64,000 bases of DNA from Methylobacterium sp. Leaf465 (GCF_001424705.1 NZ_LMRA01000004.1:80387-144386); one strand, 5' to 3'. Positions 53,601 through 62,545 are shown, numbered from the stretch's first letter. A program made the numbers and translations. The notes: generated from the sequence alone by a model not told the origin.

Positions 53601-56600
53601 TGGCCTCGAACCAATCCGGGGTCAAGCCGAACACCAGATCGCGGAACAGCGACGCTCCCGGCTCGACGGCGACGAGGAAGCCTCCGGTCGCGAGCGCGTC
53701 GGCGACCTTGCCGAGCAGGGCTCGCTCGGAGCGATGCAGGACGTTGCTGGCCAGGATCACATCGAAGCTGCCTGCCGACAGCTCGGCCGTATCCTCGATG
53801 ACGGTGAGGCCGCGGGGCAGGGCGAGGCGCGCCCGCTCCGCCAGGCGACGATCGGCTTCGAACACGGTCAGCTGCGCCTCGATGCCGTCCGTGAAGGCGG
53901 CGGCCTGCGCCGAGAGCGGTCCGAATCCGACCTGAAGCACCCGCAACGCACGGTCGCGGGGCAGGGCGGCACGGCCGGACTCGACGAGATCCGCGATCAC
54001 GTCGGCTGCGGCCCGGGCCGTCGCACTGCGCAGGACGAAGGCGTCGAGGGCGTTCTGCGAGAGGGTCGGAGCCTCCGTCAGATCACCCGAGAGCAGCCGG
54101 CCGACGACGGCGCCGATATCGGCGGTGAGCACGAGTTCGGCCGAGAGTTCGGGGTGATCCGCCGCGATCCAACGCATGATCTCGTCGGGTGCCGGCAGGG
54201 ACACGTCCTTGCGCAGGGTCCAGCGCTCGCCGTCGAGGGTGGCGAGGTCGCTGCTCTCCAGGGCGTAGAGGGCGTTCAGGAGCCAGGGGCGCATCGCCTC
54301 CGGCACGCGGTCGTCGATCGCCACGGTGCCGGAGCGCTGGAGGCCCTCCGCCAGGCGGTAGGCCATCGACGTCGCCCAACCTTCGAGAAGGAGGTGCCCC
54401 GGTGCCAGCGGCGCCTCGGCGGGTGCGACGGCGGCCTTGCAGGCCGGACGGATCGCGTCGGCGACGCGCTTTCCGCGCTCCATCGCGATGGCGGTGGGTT
54501 CGGTGGCAAGCTCGGGCCGCTGCGCGATGGCGTACGCGGCGAGATCGCTGCCGTTCTTGGAGCGGAGCGCCTGAAACCGCCCCTCGCGCAAGGTGGCGAT
54601 GACGGCGCCCTCGGCATCCACCAGGGTGAAATCGGCTAGGATGCTGCGCTCGTTGGCACGCCGGGTCCGGATCATCGCCCGGGCGATGACGGCCCCCGGC
54701 TTGACGAGGCGGATTTCGCCGAAGCGAACCGGGACATAGGCCTTGGTCGACCCCTCGCCCATCAGACCGGCGAAGAGCAGGATGAGGCCGTGGAAGCAGG
54801 AATCGAGGCGCGCGGGGACGAGCCCGAAGCGCCCGTCGGCCTCGGCGGGCAGGAGCTCCGAGACGATGGTGGTCTCGTCGAGGCGCGCACTCGCCGCGAC
54901 CTGACGGAAGCTCGGGCCGAAGCCGAGACCCGAGGCGGCGGCCAGGCGGTAGAGGCCTTCGCCCGCCACCGCGTGTTCGGCGGGAACGTGCAGGTCCACC
55001 GGGGCGGGCGCCGGGAAGGTCCCATCGATGATCTTGGCCGCGGCGTGGAGCTGCCAGGCGGCCTGGGTCAGGCGTGGCCGGCTGAGAATCTGGATGGCGT
55101 TGCCCGAGCCGGCGACCCGCACCGCGACCTCGCGCAGGGATTCCTCGCCGAACACCATCGGCGACTGGATCTCGAAGTCCGCGAGCGTGACGCTGTCCGT
55201 CTTCATCGCCTCGCGGGCGACACCGAGGGCCATCTCGATGAAGGCCGCGCCGGGCAGGATCGCCTGCCCGTCGATGCGGTGATCATCGAGGTCCGGCACC
55301 GTCGCGATGTCGACGTGGCCGTGCCATTCGAGGCCGTCCGGTGCGACGCGGGAGCCGTAGAGCGGATGATAGGGACGCGGCGTCGCCGCACCGACACCCT
55401 CGGTGGTCTCGGCGAGCCGGAAGGAGCGACGCTGCCACGGATAGAGCGGCAGCGACACGTCGCCCGTCGGATTCGCCCCGAAGACCGTCGCCTCATCGAC
55501 GGCGGCGCCCTGCACGAGGGCGGCCGCGACGGTGCGGGCGATCGGATCGCCGCCCGCCGGCTTGCGGTGGAGGACGCCGATGGTGGCGTTCTCGATGCCG
55601 AGGGGCTCGATGGCGTCGCCGATATGCGACAGCAGGGTCGCGCGGGGCCCCACTTCGATGAAGACGCGGGCGCCCTGTCGGGTCGCCTCCTGAACGGCCT
55701 CGCAGAAGCGCACCGGTTCACGGATGTTGCGCCACCAGTAACCGGCCCCGAACTGATCTCCGGCCAGCACCTTGCCGGTGACGGTCGATACCATCGCGGT
55801 CGTTGCAGCGTGCGGCTTGAGCCCGGCGAGGTCCCGCAGCAGCGGCTTCTCGGTCGGGTTCATCAACCGGCCGTGGAAGGGGTACTCGAGGTCGAGCTTG
55901 CGCCCGCGACGACGCTTGCGCGTCAGCGCCTTCATGGCCGCATCGATATCCTCCACCGGGCCGGCCACCGTGATGGCCTTGGGGCTGTTATAGGCGGCGA
56001 TGTCGAGGCTCGGGTAATCCTTCAGGAACAGTTCGATCTCGTCCGCAGGGGCGAGCAGCACGGCCATCGTTCCGAAGCCGCGCGTCGTCTCCTGGTGCTT
56101 GCTCCGGTAGAAGATGACCTTCACGGCCTGTTCGAGACTCAAGATCCCGGCGGCTTCCGCCGCGGCGATCTCGCCGACGCTGTGGCCGAGGACGTAGCTC
56201 GGCTTGAGGCCGTGGGCCCGCAGCGCCGTCGTCGAGGCGCTCGAGATCGCGAAGATCAGGGGTTGCGACACCCGCGTGAGGGCGAGGCGCTCCTCCAGAT
56301 CCTCGGCGAACAGGGCCTCCTTCAGGGACCAGCCCGAAAGGGTGTGGAACAGGCCGTCGATGCGGTCGAAGGCCTCGCGGAAGACGGCGTTCTCGTCATA
56401 GGCCTCACGACCCATGCCGGCCCACTGACTCCCGTTGCCGGAATAGACGAAGGCGACCTCCGCCGCGCGGTCCACGGCGGTCCCCAGAAGGGCATCGGGG
56501 GCATCCTCGGCCTCACCGACGGCGCGCAGGACCCCCGGAAGATCGGCATCCAGGGAGACGGCCAGGCGCGAGGACAGACGCTCGCGACGATGGGCGGCGG

Positions 56601-58056
56601 CCGCGGCGATCCGGGCGATCTCGGCCTTGTCGGCGCCGTCGAAGCGCTCGGCGTAATCGAGGGCGAGTTCGTTGAGGGCGGCACGGCTCTGGGCCGAGAG
56701 CAGGAGCACTTCCGGCATCCGGGCCGCATCGGGGGCGACCGAGGCGGCACGAACCGGCGGGCCGTCCGTGAGAACGACGTGCGCGTTGGTGCCGCCGAAC
56801 CCGAAGGAATTGACGCCCGCGAAGCGCGCCTTGCCATCGCGCGCCAGCGGCAGCGGCTTGTTCGTCACCGACAGGTTCAGGTCCCGAAAGGGAATCTCGG
56901 GATTCAGTTCGGCCGCGTGAAGCGAGGTCGGGAAGAGGTCGTGCTCGAGAGCGAGGCTGGCCTTCAGGAGACCGGCAAGGCCCGAGACCGGCTCGGTGTG
57001 GCCGATGTTGCTCTTGATCGAACCGATCGGCAGCGGCGCCTTGCGGGGACGACCGAGCTTGCCGCCGATGGCACTCGCCTCGATCGGATCGCCCACCGGC
57101 GTACCGGTGCCGTGGGCCTCGACGAAGACCACCGCGTCGAGGTCGATTTCGGCCTCGCGGTAGACCTGCTCCAGAAGCGCACCTTGGGCATAGCCGGAGG
57201 GCAGGGAGATGCCGGTGGTGCGCCCGTCCGAATTGACGCCGCTGGCCGCGATGACGCCGCGCACGGTACTGCCGTCGCGCAGGGCCGCTTTCGCGGATTT
57301 CAGCACGAGCACCACACCGCCCTCGGAGCGCACGTACCCGTCGGCGCTCGACGAGAAGGCCTGGCACAGGCCGGTGCGCGAGAGCATCTGCGCGTTCGAG
57401 AAGCAGATGAAGTTGAAGGGGCTCGCGAGAAGGTTCACGCCGGCAACGACCGCCGTGTCGATCCGACCGCTGGAGATGGCCGCCACCGCGGCATCGAGGG
57501 CGACGAGCGAGGACGAGCAGGCCGTGTCGACGGTGAAGCTCGGTCCCTTCAGGTCGTAGATGTAGGAGATGCGGTTCGACAGGATCGAGAGCGTGTTCCC
57601 GGTGGCCGCGTAGGCGTCCCCCGACGAGGTGTCGAGGACGCGCAGGTTGCCGTAATCCAGGGAGGAGGCGCCGACGAAGACGCCGATCTGGGTCCCCGCC
57701 ACGTCCGAGGGGCGCAGCCCGGCATCTTCCAGGGCTTCCCAGGTGAGTTCCAGCAGCAGGCGCTGCTGCGGATCCATCTGCTCGGCCTCACGGGGCGAGA
57801 TGCCGAACACGCCCGGGTCGAACGACCAGATGTCGTCGAGGACGCCGGCGGACCACGTATAGCTCTTGCCACGCTCCTGCGCGCGCGGGTGTCCGAACCG
57901 CTCCAGGGACCAGCGGTCATCCGGGATGCGACCGACGGCGCATCGCGCCTCGGTCAGGAGCTGCCAGAGCCCGTCGACGCTCGAAGCGCCGGGAAGCCGG
58001 CAGGCACGGCCGATGATCGCGATGTCTGTACGTTGTGTCACGTTCGATTCGCACAC
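50620..58056 (-). CDS. Single-module reducing type I polyketide synthase (KS-AT-DH-MT-like-ER-KR-ACP)
   Basis: 2478 residues. KS ~8-430 with the complete triad: Cys180 (DTACSSSL), His315 (EAHGTG), His353 (KSNIGH). AT ~535-855 with Ser626 in GHSVGE; YPFH at 725-728 in the specificity position, closer to malonyl-type (HAFH) than methylmalonyl-type (YASH). DH ~895-1165 with HRIDGQAILP (His926) and Asp1085. MT-like ~1330-1530, with an imperfect SAM motif (VLQVGFGP). A structural reductase-like segment ~1540-1700. ER ~1735-2060 with GGAGGVG. KR ~2072-2312 with TGGLGGFG, Ser2210, Tyr2223, Asn2227. ACP ~2350-2432 with phosphopantetheine Ser2391 (GLDSL). No thioesterase. Complete reductive set, so probably iterative. 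GTG start at 58056, with GTG 58041 possible. The downstream oxoamine synthase is the likely release enzyme. Confidence 0.93.
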   Translation of the reverse strand: MCESNVTQRTDIAIIGRACRLPGASSVDGLWQLLTEARCAVGRIPDDRWSLERFGHPRAQERGKSYTWSAGVLDDIWSFDPGVFGISPREAEQMDPQQRLLLELTWEALEDAGLRPSDVAGTQIGVFVGASSLDYGNLRVLDTSSGDAYAATGNTLSILSNRISYIYDLKGPSFTVDTACSSSLVALDAAVAAISSGRIDTAVVAGVNLLASPFNFICFSNAQMLSRTGLCQAFSSSADGYVRSEGGVVLVLKSAKAALRDGSTVRGVIAASGVNSDGRTTGISLPSGYAQGALLEQVYREAEIDLDAVVFVEAHGTGTPVGDPIEASAIGGKLGRPRKAPLPIGSIKSNIGHTEPVSGLAGLLKASLALEHDLFPTSLHAAELNPEIPFRDLNLSVTNKPLPLARDGKARFAGVNSFGFGGTNAHVVLTDGPPVRAASVAPDAARMPEVLLLSAQSRAALNELALDYAERFDGADKAEIARIAAAAAHRRERLSSRLAVSLDADLPGVLRAVGEAEDAPDALLGTAVDRAAEVAFVYSGNGSQWAGMGREAYDENAVFREAFDRIDGLFHTLSGWSLKEALFAEDLEERLALTRVSQPLIFAISSASTTALRAHGLKPSYVLGHSVGEIAAAEAAGILSLEQAVKVIFYRSKHQETTRGFGTMAVLLAPADEIELFLKDYPSLDIAAYNSPKAITVAGPVEDIDAAMKALTRKRRRGRKLDLEYPFHGRLMNPTEKPLLRDLAGLKPHAATTAMVSTVTGKVLAGDQFGAGYWWRNIREPVRFCEAVQEATRQGARVFIEVGPRATLLSHIGDAIEPLGIENATIGVLHRKPAGGDPIARTVAAALVQGAAVDEATVFGANPTGDVSLPLYPWQRRSFRLAETTEGVGAATPRPYHPLYGSRVAPDGLEWHGHVDIATVPDLDDHRIDGQAILPGAAFIEMALGVAREAMKTDSVTLADFEIQSPMVFGEESLREVAVRVAGSGNAIQILSRPRLTQAAWQLHAAAKIIDGTFPAPAPVDLHVPAEHAVAGEGLYRLAAASGLGFGPSFRQVAASARLDETTIVSELLPAEADGRFGLVPARLDSCFHGLILLFAGLMGEGSTKAYVPVRFGEIRLVKPGAVIARAMIRTRRANERSILADFTLVDAEGAVIATLREGRFQALRSKNGSDLAAYAIAQRPELATEPTAIAMERGKRVADAIRPACKAAVAPAEAPLAPGHLLLEGWATSMAYRLAEGLQRSGTVAIDDRVPEAMRPWLLNALYALESSDLATLDGERWTLRKDVSLPAPDEIMRWIAADHPELSAELVLTADIGAVVGRLLSGDLTEAPTLSQNALDAFVLRSATARAAADVIADLVESGRAALPRDRALRVLQVGFGPLSAQAAAFTDGIEAQLTVFEADRRLAERARLALPRGLTVIEDTAELSAGSFDVILASNVLHRSERALLGKVADALATGGFLVAVEPGASLFRDLVFGLTPDWFEATADLPVGRLDDITGWQRALSDTGLVRVAVDRAVSANGDDLLFIAEAPVRAKPAPGQTFAFVIGSHDAVAAETASSLATLLVASGVHVSIILDSEQSLLELERETPDTVVFLAGAFNHAGAAADRLRERCLSLKRCVEHLGSRQTRLWVVCPGATRDAGDPTGSVEAGVWAFSRTLANEVANLDVRRIDLAEALSTKAAAERLRDLILSGTLETEIILDADRTRVIRFSPGQLSRRPGADAVPAEAARLERSNTGGLNEMAWGPAARRAPERGEVEIAVEATGLNFRDVLWALSMLPEEILEDGFAGPRLGLEVAGRVLSVGKGVDAFKPGDRVVAFAQSGFATHIVVPELVVAPSPPGLDPQAAATVPVAFLTAYYGLVSCARLRRGEWVLIHGGAGGVGLAALQIAKMKGARVIATAGSREKRALVKALGAEHVLDSRSLAFVDDVRRITGDGVGVVLNSLFGEAMERSLNVLKPFGRFIELGKRDYVANTHIGLRPFRRNLSYFGVDLDQVLQHQGEDGARLFREVMSLFKEGGLKPLPFQPFTADEVSDAFRLMQQSGHVGKIVIAPPKPGSVMQTEKSAFTISPEGVHLVTGGLGGFGIEAARWLADRGAKHIVLVGRNGAASPEAKQVVADLGARGVAVAAMACDITSRKAVDALLAEVERGGRSLAGVIHGAMVLQDGLIANIDAAALDTVIRPKVIGAEHLDAATRARTLDYFVMFSSATTFIGNPGQGAYVAANGFMEGLARRRRKLGLPALAVAWGAIGDVGVLARNRAVMETLAGRVGVTPMDARHCLDLMADALEGQGSSPDDAVIAIASMHWGKARERLATMKSPSYAELGSDQQMEAGTVAAINIGLLLKTQDIDSVRKTVADAIVEDIARILRLPKDDISRVRHLSEIGLDSLMGVELGASLQERFALEAPPSGISSGLTVNELTETLIQSIAAPVDEAAAAVMSLAQRHASEGVDVRTLEPFHAMVEENSLAIKEILP

Positions 58057-58548
58057 GCTCTTGAACGGGGGACAGGACCGACTTGTACCACCGGTGGCAA
58101 CCAGCCCGATCCTTAGTATGGCTCCAGGCTACTGTCCAACCGGAGCGCCGGGAATCAGGGCAATCACCGACCGGACACAGGGACCCTGTTGCACGTATTC
58201 ATCGATCATTCCGGCAAGATGAGGGAGCAAAGTGCCGCGCCTCACGACGACGACTGCTCGATCACATGCAGGAATTCCAAACAAATGCCACAAACCGGAA
58301 CGGCTTCCCCGACCTGACTTATGGACCATCGCCGACCGAAGTCACCGGCCCGTTACGCCGGCATCCTGGCAAGGGAGGGACCTGGAGGCAGGAAGGATGC
58401 GGACCAGCGTCGCCCCCTGTGATTCAGACCCCGCTGCCACCCTGTTTCGCAACGGTTCATCGCTGTGCCGAAGCCATCCAGGGAAGGCGGATAGACCGGC
58501 TGATTACGGCGACTTTGCGGTGCGAGGGGACGACGCTGCGCCGCAACA
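58057..58548. other. PKS upstream region, no gene seen
   Basis: About 490 bp of lower GC between the glycosyltransferase stop and the PKS start. A 66-codon minus-strand frame at 58129-58329 has weak codon bias and is not called. No strong hairpin separates the two genes, so read-through from the glycosyltransferase is possible. Confidence 0.4.
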
Positions 58549-60738
58549 TCAGAGCCGATAGCGCGCGGCGATCTTCGAGAGATTGGGATTGTAGTACGGG
58601 TCCGCCCGCAGAACCGCCCCCCATCGGTCTTGCATCACCCGGACCTCGCGCTCGAACCGGGCCAGTTTCTCGGGTGTGTCCTCCGCGCCGCGGCTCTTCG
58701 ATTCGTGGTGGATCAGCCGCGCATGCGGTGTCCACACGATCCGATACCCCTGCGCACGCAGCCTGAGGCAGAGGTCGACGTCGTTGAACGCGACGGCGAG
58801 GTCGTCCGCGTCGAAGCCCCCGCTCTCCGAGAAGACCGACGCCCGGAGGAGCAGGCAGGCGCCGGTCACGGCCGAGACCTCCTGCGTCAGGACCATCCGG
58901 GCGAAGTACCCGGGGTCGTCCTCGGACAGCCCGGGATGGCTGTGCCCGGCCACGCCGCCGATCCCGAGGACGATGCCGCCGTGCTGCAGCGTGCGGTCCG
59001 GGTAGAGCAGCTTCGCGCCCACCGCGCCGATGTCCGGCGTCAGCGCGATGGACACCATCTCGCGCAGCCAGCCGGGCTCGATGACCTCGACGTCGTTGTT
59101 CAGGAAGAGGAGCAGCGGCCCCCGGGCCGCTGCCGCGCCTCGGTTGGAAAGGTCGGAAAAGTTGAAGAGTCCGGGCACCGACACGACACGAACGCGCGCG
59201 TCGTTCGAATAGCGCGCGAAGAGGTCGCGCGTGCGGGGCTCCCGGCTGTCGTTGTCGACGATGAGCACCTCGATGGCCGGATAGTCCGTCGCGTCGAGAA
59301 CACCCGCGAGGGCCACGGCGAGCAAGTCCGCGCGGTCGCGCGTCGGAATGATCACCGAAACGAGGGGAGCCGGCTCCGGGACCGGACGGACGAGCCGGTT
59401 GAACCCGAGGGGGCCGCGCACCGCCGTCGCCCGCAGGGGAGCGGCCACCTCGGCCAGCGCGCGCAGCCGCGCCACCTCGCTCCGCTCCAGGGCCCGGTCC
59501 GAGAACGTCCCCGAGCCGCCGGCGGCACGCCAGTGGTAGAGGATCCGCGGAATGTGCCGGATGCGATCCGGCGTCAGACGCGCCGTGATCCGCAAGAGGA
59601 GATCGTGGTCCTGGCTGCCCTCGAAGCCCGGGCGCAGGCCGCCCACGGCCCGGATCGCCTCCGTGCGGATCACCGTGAGGTGATTGATGTAGTTCTGGCC
59701 GTAGAGCAGCTCGCGATCGAACCCCGACTTGAAGTGCGGCTCGAAGCGACGCCCACGCCCGTCGATCTTGTCCTCGTCGCTGTAGATCAGAATGAGATCG
59801 GGCGCGGCACGGATCGCGGTCGCGACGTGGTAGAGCGCCCCCTCGGCCAGCACGTCATCGTGGTCGAGGAAGGCGACGAAAGGACCGGTCGCCTGCGCGA
59901 GGGCGTCGTTGGTGGCGCGGGCGATGTGACCATTCTCCGCACGCCGGACGACGTGAATGCGGGGATCCTGCTGGGCGTGACGGGCCAGGAGGCGTGGGAT
60001 CGCCGGATCCGTCGAGGCGTCGTCGACGATCGAGAGCTCCCAGTTCGGATAGAGCTGCGCGCGGACCGACCGGATGGCGGCGTCCAGGACGCGCGGGGCG
60101 GGATCGTGCACCGGCATCACCACCGAGATCCGCGGCGCGGCCGGCCAGGCATCGATCGCGTCGCGGATGCGCCGCCGATCGGCCTCGGAGAGGGTATCGA
60201 ATCGGGCGATCCACGTGGCGTAGCCGGTCTCCGTCCGATCGTGGAGGGCCCGCAGGAGCAGCGCCCGCCCGCGAACCTTGAGGCCGAGGGCGCGCCAGTA
60301 CAGGGCGCGCGCGGCGAGGGCCGGGTTCCGGCGCAGGGCGCACGCGACGAGGCCGATCCGCCGGACCCGGCGGATCGCGAAACCGTCGAGGTGGAACCCC
60401 GTTTCGCGGGCGAGGGGCGCCAGGTGCAGGGCTCGCAACCCTTCGGGCAAGCGCCCCGTCCAGACGAAGCGATCCCCGCCCTCCGCCTCCTCGGAGAGGG
60501 CCACGATGCCGGGCCGACCGTCCGGGCCGAGGACCCGCGCGCTGAGGACCAGCCGGCAGACGCCCGCGCTCCCGACGTCCCGGAACCGGATCGTCGCCCA
60601 GGTCCCGCCGAGACCGGCATCCGCGAGGTCGAGGTCGAAGCCGGGGCCATCCGGGACGAAGCGCCGCGTCGAAGCCCCCCTGCGAATCCGGGGGAGCGAG
60701 ACGGCCGGCGGCGAGCCGGACCGATTCGGGGTCTTCAT
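58549..60738 (-). CDS. Tandem-domain GT2 glycosyltransferase
   Basis: 729 residues with two GT-A (family 2) domains. Domain 1 at ~190-440: ISVVMPVHDPAPRVLDAAIRSV, SIVDDASTD, FVAFLDHDDVLAEGAL (DxD-like HDD), and the C-terminal GSQDHDLLLRI. Domain 2 at ~475-720: LVSVIIPTRDRADLL, VLIVDNDSREP, LLLFLNNDVEVIEPGWLREM, CLLLRASVFSESGGFD, FNDVDLCLRLRAQGYRIVWTPHARLIHHES. The first ~180 residues form an N-terminal domain without a known motif. Such double GT2 enzymes build rhamnan or O-antigen-like surface polymers. It has the same orientation as the PKS, which begins ~490 bp downstream. Confidence 0.88.
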   Translation of the reverse strand: MKTPNRSGSPPAVSLPRIRRGASTRRFVPDGPGFDLDLADAGLGGTWATIRFRDVGSAGVCRLVLSARVLGPDGRPGIVALSEEAEGGDRFVWTGRLPEGLRALHLAPLARETGFHLDGFAIRRVRRIGLVACALRRNPALAARALYWRALGLKVRGRALLLRALHDRTETGYATWIARFDTLSEADRRRIRDAIDAWPAAPRISVVMPVHDPAPRVLDAAIRSVRAQLYPNWELSIVDDASTDPAIPRLLARHAQQDPRIHVVRRAENGHIARATNDALAQATGPFVAFLDHDDVLAEGALYHVATAIRAAPDLILIYSDEDKIDGRGRRFEPHFKSGFDRELLYGQNYINHLTVIRTEAIRAVGGLRPGFEGSQDHDLLLRITARLTPDRIRHIPRILYHWRAAGGSGTFSDRALERSEVARLRALAEVAAPLRATAVRGPLGFNRLVRPVPEPAPLVSVIIPTRDRADLLAVALAGVLDATDYPAIEVLIVDNDSREPRTRDLFARYSNDARVRVVSVPGLFNFSDLSNRGAAAARGPLLLFLNNDVEVIEPGWLREMVSIALTPDIGAVGAKLLYPDRTLQHGGIVLGIGGVAGHSHPGLSEDDPGYFARMVLTQEVSAVTGACLLLRASVFSESGGFDADDLAVAFNDVDLCLRLRAQGYRIVWTPHARLIHHESKSRGAEDTPEKLARFEREVRVMQDRWGAVLRADPYYNPNLSKIAARYRL

Positions 60739-61160
60739 CCCTGGCTCACTCCATCGCGGACCGTACCCGAGGCAGCAGGGCCGGACCTTCCCGCGAGCGT
60801 CATCGAACGGCGGGACACCGCAGGGCGGGCCCGATCATCGCCCCCGCTCCCCCGGTCGGCGTCGCCGCCCCAAGCGCGAACGGCCTTCCCGCGCCCACCG
60901 TCGTTCCCGCCCCGCATCGTTCCACCGCAAGCCCCAACCCGCCTGTTCCGGCCGCCAGCCCCGGTCGGCGCACCGGACCGGCCCGCGCCACCGGAAGGCG
61001 ACCGGGCCCGGCTTACCGCATTTTCGCGGGTCACACAGGACTGATGCCGGGGCCGGGGATCGCCCGACCGGCAGGCCGAACATTCGCGCGGCGAGGGCCC
61101 TTGCGTACCCCGAACCCCCAGGCTATAGCCCCCTCCACCGGCGCCGAGCGGCACCGGTTA
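60739..61160. other. Intergenic region between GT2 gene and tRNA-Val
   Basis: Very GC-rich; overlapping ORFs are Arg/Pro/Gly-rich shadows. No hairpin or promoter is called. Confidence 0.4.
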
Positions 61161-61235
61161 GGGCGCGTAGCTCAGCGGGAGAGCACTACCTTGACATGGT
61201 AGGGGTCACAGGTTCGATCCCTGTCGCGCCCACCA
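61161..61235 (+). tRNA. tRNA-Val (anticodon GAC)
   Basis: 75-nt cloverleaf. The acceptor stem GGGCGCG pairs with CGCGCCC; D-arm GCTC/GAGC; anticodon stem CTACC/GGTAG with loop TTGACAT (anticodon GAC); T-arm ACAGG/CCTGT with TTCGATC. CCA is encoded. Confidence 0.96.
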
Positions 61236-61670
61236 TTACTCCTTGATCGGATTAGTGGTTCACGAAAGGCGGCCTTCGGGTCGCCTTTGTCGTTTCCGAG
61301 GGGTCATCCCGCAACGGCGACGCGTGGTCGATGGCGGATCGGCCGGGATTCCAGGTCCTTGCGGCTTGTCGGTGGCAGGCCGTGAGCCCGTCGTGTTTTC
61401 CGGGCGCGCCTGATCCCACGAGGCCGGAGCCGTCACGAACCAAGGCGTCACGCGCGTCCGATCACGCAGCCGCGAAAACCGCGTCATCCCCCCAGACATT
61501 TCCCGCCCGAGCATCGCGCGACCAGGCGCCCCCCCCCCGGAACACGCGCGCGCGAATCCGATCGCGGGAGGCCTCACGACAGAGAACAGCCGCCGCCCCC
61601 GAGGGGAGACGACGGCTGTCGATGAGCGGCCGCGGACCGGTGTGCGGCCGTTTGGTCAGGCTGCCGTCAA
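61236..61670. other. Region 3' of tRNA-Val, no gene seen
   Basis: Contains a run of ten or more Cs near 61530 and a hairpin-prone stretch (CGGCCGC at about 61629 with a matching arm near 61643) close to the end of the RTX gene, which could serve as its terminator. No integrase or direct repeat of the tRNA 3' end was found nearby. Confidence 0.4.
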
Positions 61671-62447
61671 TCAGGCGTAGAGCGGAGCGGTGTAGACCAG
61701 GAAATCGTCCGCATGGAGTTCGACGGGCTTCGTGTCGAGCGTCGCGAAGACCACCGCCTTGCCAGCCCCAGCGGTCCCATCGGCATCGAAGGAAACGTTT
61801 CCGCTCGTGCTGTCATAGATAATCGTCGGCGCTCCCTTCTGGGAGATCTCGTTGCCGGGGCGCAGAATGAAGTGATTGTCCACTCCGGTGCCGTCCACCA
61901 GCTGAGCATAGCCATTGTAGATCGGCGTGCTGTTGTTGAAGACACCGAAGATCGAGCTGTCGAGGACGATCTTGTCGAGTCCAACCTGGAAGTCGGTGAT
62001 GTGGTCCAGGTTACCCGACGTCAGAGACGCGTCGAAGATGAACTTGTCCGCCCCTGCACCGCCGGTGAGGACATCGCGACCGGACCCACCGGAGATCACG
62101 TCGTCCCCAGCGCCGCCGTCGATCGTGTCGCTGCCGGCTCCCCCACGCAGGCTGTTCATGCCGCTGTTGCCGACGATGATGTTGTCGCCGTCGTTGCCGG
62201 AACCGCCGATATTGGCCGACCCTTCCAGGTAGAGGTTCTCGAGATTGACTCCGAGCGCCCAAGTGACGGTCGAGTGAACGTTGTCGATTCCGCCACCCTC
62301 ACCATTGAATTCGACGATTTTATCGTCCCGGTGGTACACGTAATAGGTGTCATCACCAGCACCGCCTTCCAGACGACCGGCCTGGGTCAGCGAGGCGTAC
62401 AGAATATTGTCACCATCGGTGCCGCGATCGAAGTATCCGAAAGCCAT
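61671..62447 (-). CDS. RTX-type calcium-binding repeat protein
   Basis: 258 residues, no N-terminal signal peptide. Nonapeptide repeats GGxGxDxxx are concentrated at residues ~95-135 (SLRGGAGSD, TIDGGAGDD, VISGGSGRD, VLTGGAGAD), with degenerate copies earlier (RLEGGAGDD). The C-terminal ~100 residues have the ITDFQVG-LDKI-LDSSIFG pattern of hemolysin-type secreted proteins, so type I export via a C-terminal signal is likely. No enzymatic domain is visible; it may be a small adhesin or structural secreted protein. Start is ATG 62447; a TTG six bases earlier is possible. No ABC/HlyD exporter is nearby. The upstream region is AT-rich and palindromic. Confidence 0.8.
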   Translation of the reverse strand: MAFGYFDRGTDGDNILYASLTQAGRLEGGAGDDTYYVYHRDDKIVEFNGEGGGIDNVHSTVTWALGVNLENLYLEGSANIGGSGNDGDNIIVGNSGMNSLRGGAGSDTIDGGAGDDVISGGSGRDVLTGGAGADKFIFDASLTSGNLDHITDFQVGLDKIVLDSSIFGVFNNSTPIYNGYAQLVDGTGVDNHFILRPGNEISQKGAPTIIYDSTSGNVSFDADGTAGAGKAVVFATLDTKPVELHADDFLVYTAPLYA

Positions 62448-62522
62448 ACTCAAATTTCATCCGTAAGACTTTTGTACGGTGAGGACTATGAAATACTGAA
62501 TATGCCAAATAATTAAGCTCTC

Positions 62523-62545
62523 ATAAAGTGTTGCCTGCACTTTAT
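62523..62545. promoter_or_regulatory. Interrupted palindrome upstream of the RTX gene
   Basis: ATAAAGTG (62523-62530), 7-nt spacer, CACTTTAT (62538-62545); perfect 8-bp arms, 76 bp upstream of the start codon. Size and placement suit a dimeric repressor or activator site. Confidence 0.45.

Noticed and set aside
50317..54639. A 1440-codon plus-strand open frame antisense to the PKS, and a second of 1108 codons at 54790-58116
   Set aside because: These follow from the strong G/C third-position bias of the PKS on the other strand. Their translations are His/Arg/Gly/Ala-rich with no domain, while the minus-strand frame shows every PKS motif.
58129..58329. 66-codon minus-strand ORF between the GT2 gene and the PKS
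   Set aside because: Third-position G/C is close to 50%, unlike genes here, and no ribosome site is seen.
61161..61670. Possible integration site for a mobile element at tRNA-Val
   Set aside because: No integrase, no repeated tRNA 3' segment and no transposase within the visible flanks.
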